This document shows positions 48,537 to 58,972 of a stretch of 64,000 nucleotides of DNA, piece after piece (the first letter of the stretch is position 1; each line of letters opens with the position of its first letter). Position numbers and translations under genes: made by a program. The notes below the pieces were generated by a model, which worked only from the letters and a program-made list of their open reading frames with translations, had not been told where the DNA came from and ran no database searches. Source of the stretch: an uncultured Kangiella sp. (GTDB taxonomy: Bacteria > Pseudomonadota > Gammaproteobacteria > Enterobacterales > Kangiellaceae); contig CATNCP010000001.1 in NCBI GenBank assembly GCA_950096615.1, positions 1 through 64,000 on the forward strand, given 5' to 3'.

Positions 48537-49352
48537 TTATTCGATCAGTGCGCTGTCTCGGTATTGCTGTTGTAATGTAGCAATATCTGGAGAAATATCA
48601 TACCGGTGCTGCATAATTTTAGTAACAGGAATCATACCGTAAAGCGCATTAGATACCATACAGTATTGCGCATCGTGTAAAACTTCCAGCCCAAATTTAG
48701 TGGCTTTCACATTTCTCTGTGTAGATAACAACCAGCGTCTTACGGTTCCATCGACCCCAGCACTATCCATTTCCGGCGTCAGCCATAAGCCATCTTGATA
48801 AAAGTAGATGTTGGTTTTACTCCCACCAATGATGTGTTGACCCACCAGCATAATACCATCAAAACATTCATCTGGGATCTCATTCGACGCTAAAACTTGA
48901 GGCAGTCGGTTTAAATGCTTCACACCAGCCAGCGCGGGATTATAGCTATCATGAGTATCACACAAAGCTAACGCCACACCTGTTTCTACAGCACTTAACT
49001 TGTCACTAGAAATATTACTCCAACTAACGATACGGCTAATATCGGGGTTTGCTGGTGGCTTATATCCTCTAACACCACTACCTCGAGTGATAGTTAGGCG
49101 TATCGCGCCATCATTTTTCTGTTTCGCAATAAGCTGCTCAATGTCTGCTTTGATTTGATCAATATCCAGTTCAGGGAAATGCAACTTTTCTGCACTCAAC
49201 CTAATTCGCTCAGCGTGTAGAAGCCAATGCTCCGCTTTACCATCGCGAACCCTAATCGTTGTAAAAAAACCATCTCCATAGAGTAAACCGCGGTCTGAAA
49301 TATCAAGATTTGTTAAATCTTGGCCGTTTACAAGCGTTTGAGCCATCAGCAC
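48537..49352 (-). CDS. pabC: Aminodeoxychorismate lyase
   Basis: 271 aa class IV aminotransferase-like; DRGLLYGDGFFTTIRVRDG; next to mltG. Confidence 0.92.
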   Translation of the reverse strand: MLMAQTLVNGQDLTNLDISDRGLLYGDGFFTTIRVRDGKAEHWLLHAERIRLSAEKLHFPELDIDQIKADIEQLIAKQKNDGAIRLTITRGSGVRGYKPPANPDISRIVSWSNISSDKLSAVETGVALALCDTHDSYNPALAGVKHLNRLPQVLASNEIPDECFDGIMLVGQHIIGGSKTNIYFYQDGLWLTPEMDSAGVDGTVRRWLLSTQRNVKATKFGLEVLHDAQYCMVSNALYGMIPVTKIMQHRYDISPDIATLQQQYRDSALIE

Positions 49353-49490
49353 ATATACCTTCTAAAAATTTTTGGCTATTATTCAAAGAAATAACAAAAA
49401 GCGTCACCTCTCCCCCACGTAGCTTACACTTGGAAAATAAAGAAGGCCACTCTCAGGGCTTTATGGATAAATATTAATTGGATATTAAAT

Positions 49491-50351
49491 ATGAAGATAT
49501 TAACTATCGTTATAGGCGGATTGTTTTTGGGGATAGCTGCACCCAGTAAAGGTCAAGAGGTATTTTTTACTGACTTTGAAGAAGCTCCGGATAACTCAGG
49601 CTTTACAGCTGGGCCGCTTGATGGTTGGAGCACCACAGATGAAGCTATCGAATACTGGTATCACACCACTGGGCACTCATCGCAGCCAGCCTTCGGAAAC
49701 TTTATTGAGTTAAATGCATCTTCCACCTTCCAGAGTGCCACTGATATTACCCGCACAATCAACACCGTCTCGGGAGTAGAGTATCGATTATCATTTATTT
49801 ACTCTGGCCGAGCTGGATGGAGCCAAGCATATAACAGCATGGACGTGCGTCTAGATGGTACAACCCTAGCCTCATATACCGATAATGCTGGAAGTCGTTC
49901 TGATCACTTATGGCAAAATGCTGCCGTTACTTTTATCGGCACCGGCGGCGCTCAAACCTTAAGCTTTGTCAGCACAGGTTTTTTCTTTGCTCAAGGACGA
50001 GGTATGCGCTTAGATGGCATTCGTCTTGAATTTACCTCTCACGACATCTCAGTAACAAAGTCGGATAGTAAAGGAGAGTTCCAGCCTGGCGAAACCTCTT
50101 CTTACACCATTACAGTAACCAATAATGGGCCAGATAATGCGCAGAATATTGATATTAGTGATAACCTACCAAGCGGAATGACACTCAGCGGCGCTTGGTC
50201 ATGTAGCGCACCAACAGGCTCTTCATGTAGCGCAGGTTCAGGTGGCGCGGCAGGTGATACTTCCGTAAGCCTAACGGCAAATATAGAAAATGGTGACGCT
50301 GTAACAGTTACCGTTCCAGTGACTTACTCCTCAGATCCTAACGATTACTAA
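49491..50351 (+). CDS. Secreted protein with N-terminal beta-sandwich (DUF642-like) and DUF11 repeat
   Basis: 286 aa; signal peptide, DISVTKSDSKGEFQPGETSSYTITVTNNGPDNAQNIDISDNLPSGM. Confidence 0.75.
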   Translation: MKILTIVIGGLFLGIAAPSKGQEVFFTDFEEAPDNSGFTAGPLDGWSTTDEAIEYWYHTTGHSSQPAFGNFIELNASSTFQSATDITRTINTVSGVEYRLSFIYSGRAGWSQAYNSMDVRLDGTTLASYTDNAGSRSDHLWQNAAVTFIGTGGAQTLSFVSTGFFFAQGRGMRLDGIRLEFTSHDISVTKSDSKGEFQPGETSSYTITVTNNGPDNAQNIDISDNLPSGMTLSGAWSCSAPTGSSCSAGSGGAAGDTSVSLTANIENGDAVTVTVPVTYSSDPNDY

Positions 50352-50368
50352 TTATTTGAGGATTATGC

Positions 50369-50396
50369 AAAAGGCGGCTCTGAGGCCGCCTTTTTT
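50369..50396. terminator. Rho-independent terminator between convergent genes
   Basis: AAAAGGCGGC-TCTGAG-GCCGCCTTTTTT. Confidence 0.8.
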
Positions 50397-50421
50397 ATTA
50401 CAAATACTGAAATTCAGCGAG

Positions 50422-51660
50422 TTAGACTTTGCTGAAAAGTAATGAGCCGTTAGTACCGCCAAAACCAAAAGAGTTACACAACACATGTTTTAACTCTGCT
50501 TCTCTGGCTGTATGTGGCACATAGTCCAAGTCACAACCTTCGCCTGGGTTATCAAGATTGACCGTTGGCGGAGCTACCTGATCAACCAAAGCCATCACGC
50601 TGAAGATAGACTCCACAGCGCCAGCTGCACCAAGCAAGTGGCCTGTCATGGATTTAGTCGAACTAACCATAACTTTCTTAGCATGTTCGCCAAACACGGA
50701 CTTGACCGCATCAGTTTCCGCGATATCGCCAGCTGGAGTTGAGGTACCGTGAGCGTTGATGTATTGGACATCAGAAGGATTTAGTTGAGCATCATTAAGA
50801 GCATTTTCCATGGCTGATGCAGCACCTTCGCCGCCAGGCGCAGGAGATGTCATGTGATAAGCATCAGCACTCATACCAAAGCCAGTTAGCTCGGCATAAA
50901 TTTTAGCGCCACGCGCTTTAGCGTGCTCATACTCTTCTAACATCATCACACCAGCACCATCGCCCATCACAAAGCCATCACGATCTTTGTCCCAAGGACG
51001 GCTCGCTGCGTGAGGGTTGTCATTGCGAGTCGATAATGCTTTTGCAGAACCGAAACCGCCTAGTGCTGTTGGCGTACTGGCTTTCTCAGCGCCGCCCGCT
51101 AACATCGCATCAGCATCGCCGTAGGCAATCATACGAGCTGCATGGCCAATCGTATGAACACCTGTCGTACAAGCCGTCACAATCGCAATGTTAGGCCCTT
51201 TCAAGCCATAATTAATCGACAAGTGACCAGAAATCATATTGATAATAGAGCCTGGTACGAAAAAAGGTGAAATTTTGCGAGGGCCTGATTTATCCCAAAG
51301 CAGCGTATTCTTCTCGATAGTTTCTAAGCCACCGATACCTGCGCCAACACAAGCACCAATTCGACGCTCATTGTCAGGAGTCACTTCTAAGCCTGAATCT
51401 TCCCAAGCCTGAGCACCTGCGACAATGCCATATTGGATAAACTTATCCATACGACGAGCATCACGCTTAGATACCGCTGGCTCAGAGTCAAAATTTTTGA
51501 CGGAACAGGCAAACTTGGTATTGAAGTCGCTAACATCGAAATCTTCAATAGGCCCCGCACCGCTGCGAGCCGCTAGAATACCTTCCCATGAATCTTTAAT
51601 GTTATTACCTAATGGGCTTAACATTCCAAGACCAGTAACAACAACTCTACGCTTACTCAA
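50422..51660 (-). CDS. fabF: Beta-ketoacyl-ACP synthase II
   Basis: 412 aa; [45 protein letters not shown]. Confidence 0.96.
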   Translation of the reverse strand: MSKRRVVVTGLGMLSPLGNNIKDSWEGILAARSGAGPIEDFDVSDFNTKFACSVKNFDSEPAVSKRDARRMDKFIQYGIVAGAQAWEDSGLEVTPDNERRIGACVGAGIGGLETIEKNTLLWDKSGPRKISPFFVPGSIINMISGHLSINYGLKGPNIAIVTACTTGVHTIGHAARMIAYGDADAMLAGGAEKASTPTALGGFGSAKALSTRNDNPHAASRPWDKDRDGFVMGDGAGVMMLEEYEHAKARGAKIYAELTGFGMSADAYHMTSPAPGGEGAASAMENALNDAQLNPSDVQYINAHGTSTPAGDIAETDAVKSVFGEHAKKVMVSSTKSMTGHLLGAAGAVESIFSVMALVDQVAPPTVNLDNPGEGCDLDYVPHTAREAELKHVLCNSFGFGGTNGSLLFSKV

Positions 51661-51874
51661 GGAAACACCTCTCGATCAATTACTTGGGTTATCAGAATCT
51701 AGTTATGGGTAAGTGGCGGATGCTACGTATTGAGCTCGACCGAACCCATGTGTAATGACTAATAACCTACTTAAAAAAATGGGCAAAATACCTTCGTATT
51801 TCACCCATTATATTCGCTAACTATGACAATAAGATGTACTGATAGTTTGGCGAACAGATTGCAGACGAGTTGGC

Positions 51875-52114
51875 TTACGCGTCAACATTAGCCTTAATGT
51901 AATCAATAGCTGCTTGAACAGTGTTGATCTTTTCAGCTTCTTCGTCTGGGATTTCAGTATCGAACTCTTCTTCAAGAGCCATAACCAACTCAACTGTATC
52001 CAATGAATCAGCACCTAGATCGTCAACAAAAGAAGCTTCAGCTGTAACTTCGTCTTCTTTAACACCTAGTTGTTCAACAACGATACCTTTTACACGTTCT
52101 TCGATAGTACTCAT
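51875..52114 (-). CDS. acpP: Acyl carrier protein
   Basis: [51 protein letters not shown]; start corrected from 52180. Confidence 0.97.
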   Translation of the reverse strand: MSTIEERVKGIVVEQLGVKEDEVTAEASFVDDLGADSLDTVELVMALEEEFDTEIPDEEAEKINTVQAAIDYIKANVDA

Positions 52115-52365
52115 CTGTTTAAATTCCTCATTTATTTCCACAGTATCACACTGCGTGGGTAGTTTAGTTAACTGAACCAAAGTTGCAAGTGCAAATTACC
52201 TTTTTAGCTAAAGGTCAGACCACGCATAAATTACAACTTCTGGCTAAAAATTAAAAGCAAATAATAACAAAAATCATCTGCCTTTCACAAAATTTCTACT
52301 TAAAAAACCTAGTGTTATGATTAAAACTTAATTTATCAAATAACGTTACTAGTCTTTATTATGTA

Positions 52366-52493
52366 TTTAGAGACCTTATTTTTGTTGTCTGACGAGGCGT
52401 AAGAAAAACTTTAGAGTCTGAGTGTGTTTTTAACACATGATGCTTTAAAGTTTTTCTTAGAACAAAGTCAGACATCAAAAAGGTGTCTCTAAA
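52366..52493. repeat. 128-bp long inverted-repeat (MITE-like) element between acpP and fabG
   Basis: Nested arms: TTTAGAGAC/GTCTCTAAA, GTCTGAC/GTCAGAC, TAAGAAAAACTTTA/TAAAGTTTTTCTTA, apex TGTGTT-TTT-AACACA. Confidence 0.7.
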
Positions 52494-53235
52494 TCATGTG
52501 CATCCCGCCATTAACGTTGATCGTTTCCCCAGTAATGTAACCCGCTTGGTCTGAGGTCAAAAAGCCCACAGCATTAGCGATTTCTTCCGGCTGGCCCAAA
52601 CGCGCCATTGGGATTTGATCGAACATCGCCTGACGTTGATCATCGTTTAGTGCTTTAGTCATATCAGTATCAATAAAGCCTGGAGCGACAACGTTGACCG
52701 TAATGCCACGAGAACCAACTTCGCGAGCCAATGATTTCGAGAAGCCTATTAGACCTGCTTTCGCCGCTGAATAATTGGCTTGCCCGGCATTACCCATAGT
52801 GCCCACAACAGAGCCAATGGTCACAATACGGCCCCACTTGTTCTTCATCATGCCACGCAAGCACGCCTTTGAGAGACGGAAGATTGACGTTAAGTTAGTC
52901 TCTAAAATACTATCCCACTCGTCATCCTTCATGCGCATCAGAAGGTTATCACGCGTAATACCAGCATTGTTTACCAGAATTTCTGGTGTTTTGCCCTGCT
53001 CGTCTTTTATGGCATCAAGAACACTCTTGATACTATCAGCGTCCGTGACATTAAGGCATAAACCTTGTCCATTAAGGCCAGCTGCTTTGAAGTTTTCAGA
53101 GATTTTTTCAGCACCAGACTCAGACGTCGCTGTGCCGTACACAACGGCTCCAGACTGGGATAAATTATGGGCAATGGCTTGGCCAATACCACGACTTGCG
53201 CCAGTAACTAGCGCGATCTTTCCTTCAATACTCAT
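52489..53235 (-). CDS. fabG: 3-oxoacyl-ACP reductase
   Basis: 248 aa SDR; ALVTGASRGIGQAIA, NNAGITRDNLLMRM, YSAAKAG. Confidence 0.96.
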   Translation of the reverse strand: MSIEGKIALVTGASRGIGQAIAHNLSQSGAVVYGTATSESGAEKISENFKAAGLNGQGLCLNVTDADSIKSVLDAIKDEQGKTPEILVNNAGITRDNLLMRMKDDEWDSILETNLTSIFRLSKACLRGMMKNKWGRIVTIGSVVGTMGNAGQANYSAAKAGLIGFSKSLAREVGSRGITVNVVAPGFIDTDMTKALNDDQRQAMFDQIPMARLGQPEEIANAVGFLTSDQAGYITGETINVNGGMHMI

Positions 53236-53262
53236 AGAATTATCTACCTACCTAACCGATTA

Positions 53263-54189
53263 TTAGTCTGCTAATGCAGCTTCAAACTTATCTAATGTTC
53301 CTAATGGCTTGCCTGCTAAAGCACGATCAATTCGTTTGGCTAGACCACACAATACATTCCCTGGGCCACATTCATAAAGCGTTTCCACGCCCTCGTCTTT
53401 TAAACGTTGAACTGTTTCCGTCCAACGTACGGGGTTATACAGTTGACGAATCAGAGCATCTTTAATCGCGTCGGCTGTTGCTTCAGCTGAAACGTCTACA
53501 TTATTAATCACTGGTATGTCAGGATTATTAAAGTTGATGGCTTCTAGTGCCTCCGACAGCTTTTCTGCGGCTGGCTTCATTAAAGCGCAGTGCGAAGGAA
53601 CGCTGACCGGCAACGGTAAGGCACGCTTTGCACCCGCTTCTTTACAGGCTTCCATAGCGCGCTCAACAGCCGCTGCACTACCAGCGATAACCACTTGGCC
53701 TGGCGAGTTGTAATTTACCGCCTCAACCACTTCGTCTTGTTCGCTATCAGCGCAAGCCTGGCGTACTTTATCGTCATCTAAGCCAATGATAGCCGCCATC
53801 TTACCAGTGCCAGCAGGCACCGCCGCTTGCATAAACTCTCCACGAGCCTGAACTAAAACCGCCGCATCCTTTAATGACAAAACGCCTGAAGCCACTAATG
53901 CGCTGTATTCGCCTAAGCTATGGCCAGCTAGAAAAGCTGGTTTTTCGCCACCTTTTTCTAACCATAAACGCCATAAAGCGATACTTGCTGTTAACAAAGC
54001 AGGTTGAGTGTATTGGGTTTGATTGAGCTTTTCTTCATCATTTTGAACCAAATCCCACAAGTTATAACCCAAACCCTCACTCGCCTCGGCGAAGGTTAAC
54101 TCAATTAAAGGAGTCGTCGCCGCAACATCCGCCAACATACCTAACGTCTGCGAACCCTGCCCCGGAAATACAAATGCTTTTTTACTCAT
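53263..54189 (-). CDS. fabD: Malonyl-CoA ACP transacylase
   Basis: 308 aa; FVFPGQGSQTLGML, AGHSLGEYSALV. Confidence 0.96.
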   Translation of the reverse strand: MSKKAFVFPGQGSQTLGMLADVAATTPLIELTFAEASEGLGYNLWDLVQNDEEKLNQTQYTQPALLTASIALWRLWLEKGGEKPAFLAGHSLGEYSALVASGVLSLKDAAVLVQARGEFMQAAVPAGTGKMAAIIGLDDDKVRQACADSEQDEVVEAVNYNSPGQVVIAGSAAAVERAMEACKEAGAKRALPLPVSVPSHCALMKPAAEKLSEALEAINFNNPDIPVINNVDVSAEATADAIKDALIRQLYNPVRWTETVQRLKDEGVETLYECGPGNVLCGLAKRIDRALAGKPLGTLDKFEAALAD

Positions 54190-54314
54190 AATAAATACTT
54201 TTCTTTTATTTCAATTAGTTAAAATAACTTATTAAAGTAATTGTTTACTTTATTAATGAATATCTAAAACCAAAAAAGAGCTAGGCAATGCTGAGGCTCT
54301 TTTGATCTTTAAGA

Positions 54315-54346
54315 CACTGGATCCGCGGTTAAACCGCGGGATGACG
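54315..54346. repeat. Short palindromic intergenic repeat
   Basis: CACTGGATCCGCGGTTAAACCGCGGGATGACG, arms CCGCGGT/ACCGCGG; resembles the widespread TGGATtCCCGC-N-GCGGGaATGAC elements. Confidence 0.6.
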
Positions 54347-54374
54347 CTTAACTTTTGTTGGGAGTTCAGACCTT

Positions 54375-54493
54375 AAAATTAGCGAGCTAGCTGAGACAAG
54401 GCTTTCACATTTTCAAAACGCGCAGTTTAGTGGACTAAATGAGCATTTTTGAAAATGTGTATAACGCAGTTCTCAGCGACGCACAGCAATTTT
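54375..54493. repeat. About 119-bp nested inverted-repeat element between fabD and fabH
   Basis: AAAATT/AATTTT ends, GCTGAG/CTCAGC, CACATTTTCAAAA/TTTTGAAAATGTG (13 bp perfect), apex TTTAGT-GG-ACTAAA. Confidence 0.7.
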
Positions 54494-55454
54494 AATACTT
54501 AATTAAGGCCGAACCCCATGTAAATCCGCCGCCAAAGCTTTCAAGCAAACAAATATCGCCACGCTTAATACGTCCGTCCTCAATCGCTTCGCACATGGCT
54601 AGCGGAATCGAGGCGCTTGATGTATTACCGTGTTTATCAACGGTAACCACCACTTTATCCATACCAGCACCTAACTTCTTCGCAGTGGCTTGAATAATGC
54701 GGATATTCGCTTGGTGTGGTATCAACCAGTCAATATCGTCTCTGGTCATGTTGTTCGCTTCAAGCGTTTCATCGACGATGCTGCTTAGTGTTTTTACTGC
54801 AACCTTGAACACTTCATTACCACGCATGACGATTTGAGGCTCAGGAAAGTCCCCAAGTTGATCACGTAAACCATTGTTGCAATACAACAAATCTCCGTAA
54901 CCGCCGTCTGCATGAATGTGCGTTGATAAAATACCTGGTTCATCGCTTGCCGTAACGACAGCGGCGCCAGCGCCATCACCAAAAATCACACAGGTTGTTC
55001 TGTCTTCCCAGTTCACTAAACGAGAAAGCACTTCAGTACCAACCACTAGTACATTTTTACGGTGACCTGTTTTAATAAACTGATCAGCAATACTTAAGCC
55101 ATAAACAAAACCTGGGCACGCTGTCGTAATATCAAAAGCAGGAACGCCACCAATACCAAGCTCATGGCCAATGTAACAGGCTGAGCTAGGGAACATTTTA
55201 TCTGGAGTCGCTGTACCCACCACGATCATATCGATATCTTTTGCATCGATTCCAGCGTCCGCAATGGCTTTCTTAGCTGCTTCAACGCCTAAATGTGACG
55301 CTGATTGGTCATCGGCAGCAATGTGGCGAGTTTTAATACCGGTTCGCTCAGTAATCCACTGATCTGAAGTCTCTACTATTTTTTCCAAATCGGCGTTAGT
55401 TAACACCTTCTCTGGTAAATAACTGCCCATGCCTAAAATTCGAGAATGTTTCAC
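54492..55454 (-). CDS. fabH: Beta-ketoacyl-ACP synthase III
   Basis: 320 aa; [42 protein letters not shown]. Confidence 0.96.
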   Translation of the reverse strand: MKHSRILGMGSYLPEKVLTNADLEKIVETSDQWITERTGIKTRHIAADDQSASHLGVEAAKKAIADAGIDAKDIDMIVVGTATPDKMFPSSACYIGHELGIGGVPAFDITTACPGFVYGLSIADQFIKTGHRKNVLVVGTEVLSRLVNWEDRTTCVIFGDGAGAAVVTASDEPGILSTHIHADGGYGDLLYCNNGLRDQLGDFPEPQIVMRGNEVFKVAVKTLSSIVDETLEANNMTRDDIDWLIPHQANIRIIQATAKKLGAGMDKVVVTVDKHGNTSSASIPLAMCEAIEDGRIKRGDICLLESFGGGFTWGSALIKY

Positions 55455-55503
55455 ACTATCTACCTTTATTTTTAATCGTCTCGTTAATCGTCAAATCAGA
55501 GTC

Positions 55504-56532
55504 TTACTCTTCATTATCAGTATTTAATAATAACTGAGCAACCTTGTCTTGAATAGCTTGAGGAACCTGTCTTTCGATTTCTGTGATGGCTTTGTTAATT
55601 GCAAATAACGTCGCTTTACTATCCGCAGAACCGTGACTCTTAATAACGATTTCGCGTAATCCTAACAGACTTGCACCGTTATACTGGTCGGGGTTGATAC
55701 GACGCTGAAAACGTTTTAACAAAGGCCACACCAAAGCCGACACAGCTTTGCTCCACCAATTGCTCGTAAATTCAGTTCTTAATTGATCATACAGGAAGCG
55801 CGTAATCCCTTCGCAGGCTTTAAGCACATTATTGCCCGTAAAGCCGTCGCAGACGACGACATCAACATCACCATCAAAGATTTCATTAGCTTCGATATAG
55901 CCCACATAATCAATCTCTGATTGGTTAGACAGCATATCGCCAGCAAGTTTAATGCTATCTCGGCCTTTTATTGCCTCTTCACCAATATTTAATAATGCAA
56001 CGCGTGGGTTCTCGATACCATCAGCACGCTCGCTAAGCACATGCCCCATGATAGCAAAACTGGTCAGCTGCTCAGCGCTCGCATCAATATTTGCACCAAG
56101 ATCCAACATATTGGTCACAGAGCCTTTGCGATTAGGAAGTTCTGCAGTTATTGCAGGACGCTCTATTCCAGGCAAGGTTCCTAATAGTACCGTGGCTAAA
56201 GCCATCAAAGCGCCGGTATTGCCAGAGCTCACACAAGCGTCAGCCTGACCATCACGAACCAATTCAAGACTTTTACGCATCGAAGAATCAGGCTTACGTC
56301 GAAGAGCCGCTGAAGGTTTTTCTGACATGCCAATAACTTCGGACGCGTCCTGAATTTTCAGACGAGAACCAAACTTAGGGAACTGTTTTAAGTGACTTTG
56401 GATGTCTTGTTGTGGGCCAACAAGGAATATTTCGAGATCAGAGTGTTGTTGCAGCGCAGAAATTGCTGCCGGAATAATAACAGAGGGGCCATAATCGCCC
56501 CCCATGCAATCAATCGCTAGCGTTTTTGTCAC
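55504..56532 (-). CDS. plsX: Phosphate acyltransferase PlsX
   Basis: 342 aa; AIDCMGGDYGPSVIIPAA, SSGNTGALMALA, CDGFTGNNVLK. Confidence 0.96.
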   Translation of the reverse strand: MTKTLAIDCMGGDYGPSVIIPAAISALQQHSDLEIFLVGPQQDIQSHLKQFPKFGSRLKIQDASEVIGMSEKPSAALRRKPDSSMRKSLELVRDGQADACVSSGNTGALMALATVLLGTLPGIERPAITAELPNRKGSVTNMLDLGANIDASAEQLTSFAIMGHVLSERADGIENPRVALLNIGEEAIKGRDSIKLAGDMLSNQSEIDYVGYIEANEIFDGDVDVVVCDGFTGNNVLKACEGITRFLYDQLRTEFTSNWWSKAVSALVWPLLKRFQRRINPDQYNGASLLGLREIVIKSHGSADSKATLFAINKAITEIERQVPQAIQDKVAQLLLNTDNEE

Positions 56533-56578
56533 GGAAAATCCGGCTGATCAAAAACCAAGTGAATTTAATAGAGGACTA

Positions 56579-56743
56579 TTAAACTACTTTGCGACCTTTG
56601 TAGAAACCATCTTTAGTCACGTGGTGACGACGATGAACTTCACCTGTTTCGTTCTCTACTGACAACGTAGGTGCAGTTAAAGAGTCGTGCGAGCGACGCA
56701 TACCACGCGTAGAGCGAGTTTTGCGATTCTTTTGTACAGCCAT
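56579..56743 (-). CDS. rpmF: 50S ribosomal protein L32
   Basis: 54 aa below the ORF-track cutoff: [54 protein letters not shown]. Confidence 0.95.
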   Translation of the reverse strand: MAVQKNRKTRSTRGMRRSHDSLTAPTLSVENETGEVHRRHHVTKDGFYKGRKVV

Positions 56744-56757
56744 TCTAAATCTCCTGC

Positions 56758-57282
56758 TTAATCAAACTTTAAATCTTTCAATGCGTTAAAAGGATTATCC
56801 TTCTCCGCTTTTTCAATACTTTCTTGTGGAAGCTCACCGCTTTCGTAAGCATCCATGTCTATGCACTCGCCATATAATGCTACGGGCGGCAAAGACAAAA
56901 TCAATTCATCTTCTACGACTGTTTTTAAATGCAAACCGTCGTCATCGACTAAAACTGGGTCGCCGTAATCAGGCACATGCTCCATCCGCTCTTCCGAGTA
57001 ACACGGATAGATAATCACTTGGTGGTCAACTTGATATGGAAAAGGCTCTAAACAGCCCTGACAAATCAATTCAACTTCACCCTTGAGACTTAGCTCAAGT
57101 AAAGTGACATGAGTATCTTCTACTCTATCCCCTTTAATACTGCAGACAATTTCACCTTTATCGGAGGCTAACTCCTGACGAAATCGGTCTAAGTATTCCA
57201 GATCGAGTGTGGCGTTTATTTCTTTCTCTTGATCCGCAAACTTGTAGGGATCAACAGACGCCGGTAACCTGCGACTTGACAT
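56758..57282 (-). CDS. yceD: YceD/DUF177 family protein
   Basis: 174 aa; [17 protein letters not shown], adjacent to rpmF. Confidence 0.92.
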   Translation of the reverse strand: MSSRRLPASVDPYKFADQEKEINATLDLEYLDRFRQELASDKGEIVCSIKGDRVEDTHVTLLELSLKGEVELICQGCLEPFPYQVDHQVIIYPCYSEERMEHVPDYGDPVLVDDDGLHLKTVVEDELILSLPPVALYGECIDMDAYESGELPQESIEKAEKDNPFNALKDLKFD

Positions 57283-57463
57283 AGGCGCGCAATAATACAG
57301 ATATCTTGGGTTTTAGTCAAAGCAAACCCACTATTTTTGGTGTTTTTTTGCTTTGAAATCGAAGATTTGGTTGATTTCTTGGCTAAATCACACAAAATGT
57401 AGGCTAACTACTTGTTTCTAAGTTAAATTTTAACGGTATTTACAACATACAACAAGCACTCTT

Positions 57464-58060
57464 ATGACAAATTCAGCAAAAGCCAAAAACATCGTTCTCG
57501 CTTCTTCTTCCCCATATAGGAAAGAGCTGCTTAGCCGCATTCTGAACGACTTTATCTGTGAGTCACCAGACATCGACGAAACGCCCTTCCCCGATGAGGA
57601 GCCGATTGAGCATGTCGCGCGTTTAGCTGAACAAAAAGCAATGACCGTATCGCTGAATCACCTAGACAGTATTATTATCGGCTCAGACCAAATTTGTGTC
57701 TTACAAGGTCAAATCCTTGGGAAGCCTCATACTGAAACAAAAGCCATCGAACAGCTTCAGGCATGTAGCGGCAAAACCGTTAACTTCTATACGTCCTTGT
57801 GCGTACTAGAAAGTGGCCAAGAAGCTAAAAGCATTGACGTGGTGGTCACAGAAGTAACGTTTAGAGAACTACAAAAAGACGAAATTGAACGTTATATTCA
57901 ACGAGAACAGCCTCTCGACTGTGCAGGCTCTTTTAAAGCCGAGAGCCTCGGTATTGCCCTGTTTGAATCTTTATCCTCAAAAGACCCCACAGCCTTGATT
58001 GGATTACCGTTAATTACCTTGGCGGGAAGCCTTAGAAAGCTAGACGTTAAAGTTATTTAG
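57464..58060 (+). CDS. Maf-family nucleotide pyrophosphatase (YceF type)
   Basis: 198 aa; IVLASSSPYRKELLSRI...IIGSDQICVLQGQILGKP. Confidence 0.93.
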   Translation: MTNSAKAKNIVLASSSPYRKELLSRILNDFICESPDIDETPFPDEEPIEHVARLAEQKAMTVSLNHLDSIIIGSDQICVLQGQILGKPHTETKAIEQLQACSGKTVNFYTSLCVLESGQEAKSIDVVVTEVTFRELQKDEIERYIQREQPLDCAGSFKAESLGIALFESLSSKDPTALIGLPLITLAGSLRKLDVKVI

Positions 58061-58185
58061 AGCGACTAAGCCTTTGGCCTCCAAATCAGATGTGTCGTAA
58101 GCAAAAAGCTCAGTGCAATTAAGATAGTGACAACATTTAGTCTCTCAAATTAACCAAAGTAGGATATGAATTAAGTTCTATCACT

Positions 58186-58935
58186 TCAAAAACTGTTTAC
58201 AACTGCCATCCCACGCTGACAAGCGGATAAATACCCTTCACCAAACAAATTATAATGGTTTAAGTAATGGTATAAATTATAAATCACTTTCTTTGTATCA
58301 TATTCCTCACTTCGAGGTAATACATCGTCGTAAGAATCATAAAAGTTATGATTAAAGCCACCAAACATTTCAATCATGGCTAAATCAACTTCCCTATCGC
58401 CGAAATAAACCGCAGGATCAATTAGCCAAACACTTTGCTCATCGAACATAACGTTTCCTGACCATAAGTCGCCATGGACTAAACTCATGTGCTGACTGTG
58501 TTGGTTTAGCCAGTTGATTAAACAATCTTTTTTGTCACTCAGAATGTCTATAAAGTTATTGCGAACTCTTAGAGCGGCAATCATTTCTGCCTGAGCCATT
58601 AGTCGCTTGTCGTAGAAGAAGCTTCCCCAGTCTTGGTACAAATCATTTTGCTGTGGGTTTAAGCCAATATAGTTATCTTCTTCGAGGCCAGCTCGTTTAA
58701 GTGGAATACTGTGAAGCTTGGCTAATTCTTTGCCGAAAGTAGCCATCATTTCTGAGTTGGGGCTAATCGCGTTGACTCTTTCTAGTTCTAACTGGTGCTC
58801 AGACACATTGATAACACGAGGAACTCGTAGCTTGATGTCGTTAGATTCTATGACACCCCTTAATAGCTCTAACCCAGCCACTTCTTTTAACAGCTGATCT
58901 TTAAAACGCGAGGCATTGTGTTTTATAAAGCTCAT
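58186..58935 (-). CDS. Fructosamine kinase/phosphotransferase family protein
   Basis: 249 aa; LVHGDLWSGNVMFDEQSVWLIDPAVYFGDREVDLAM. Confidence 0.9.
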   Translation of the reverse strand: MSFIKHNASRFKDQLLKEVAGLELLRGVIESNDIKLRVPRVINVSEHQLELERVNAISPNSEMMATFGKELAKLHSIPLKRAGLEEDNYIGLNPQQNDLYQDWGSFFYDKRLMAQAEMIAALRVRNNFIDILSDKKDCLINWLNQHSQHMSLVHGDLWSGNVMFDEQSVWLIDPAVYFGDREVDLAMIEMFGGFNHNFYDSYDDVLPRSEEYDTKKVIYNLYHYLNHYNLFGEGYLSACQRGMAVVNSF

Positions 58936-58972
58936 AAATTAAAGCTTATCCAATAGTTACGGAGAAATCTCA

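Noticed and set aside
51817-52175. ORFs 51817-52014 and 51921-52175 overlapping acpP
   Set aside because: acpP with its DSL phosphopantetheine motif is unambiguous
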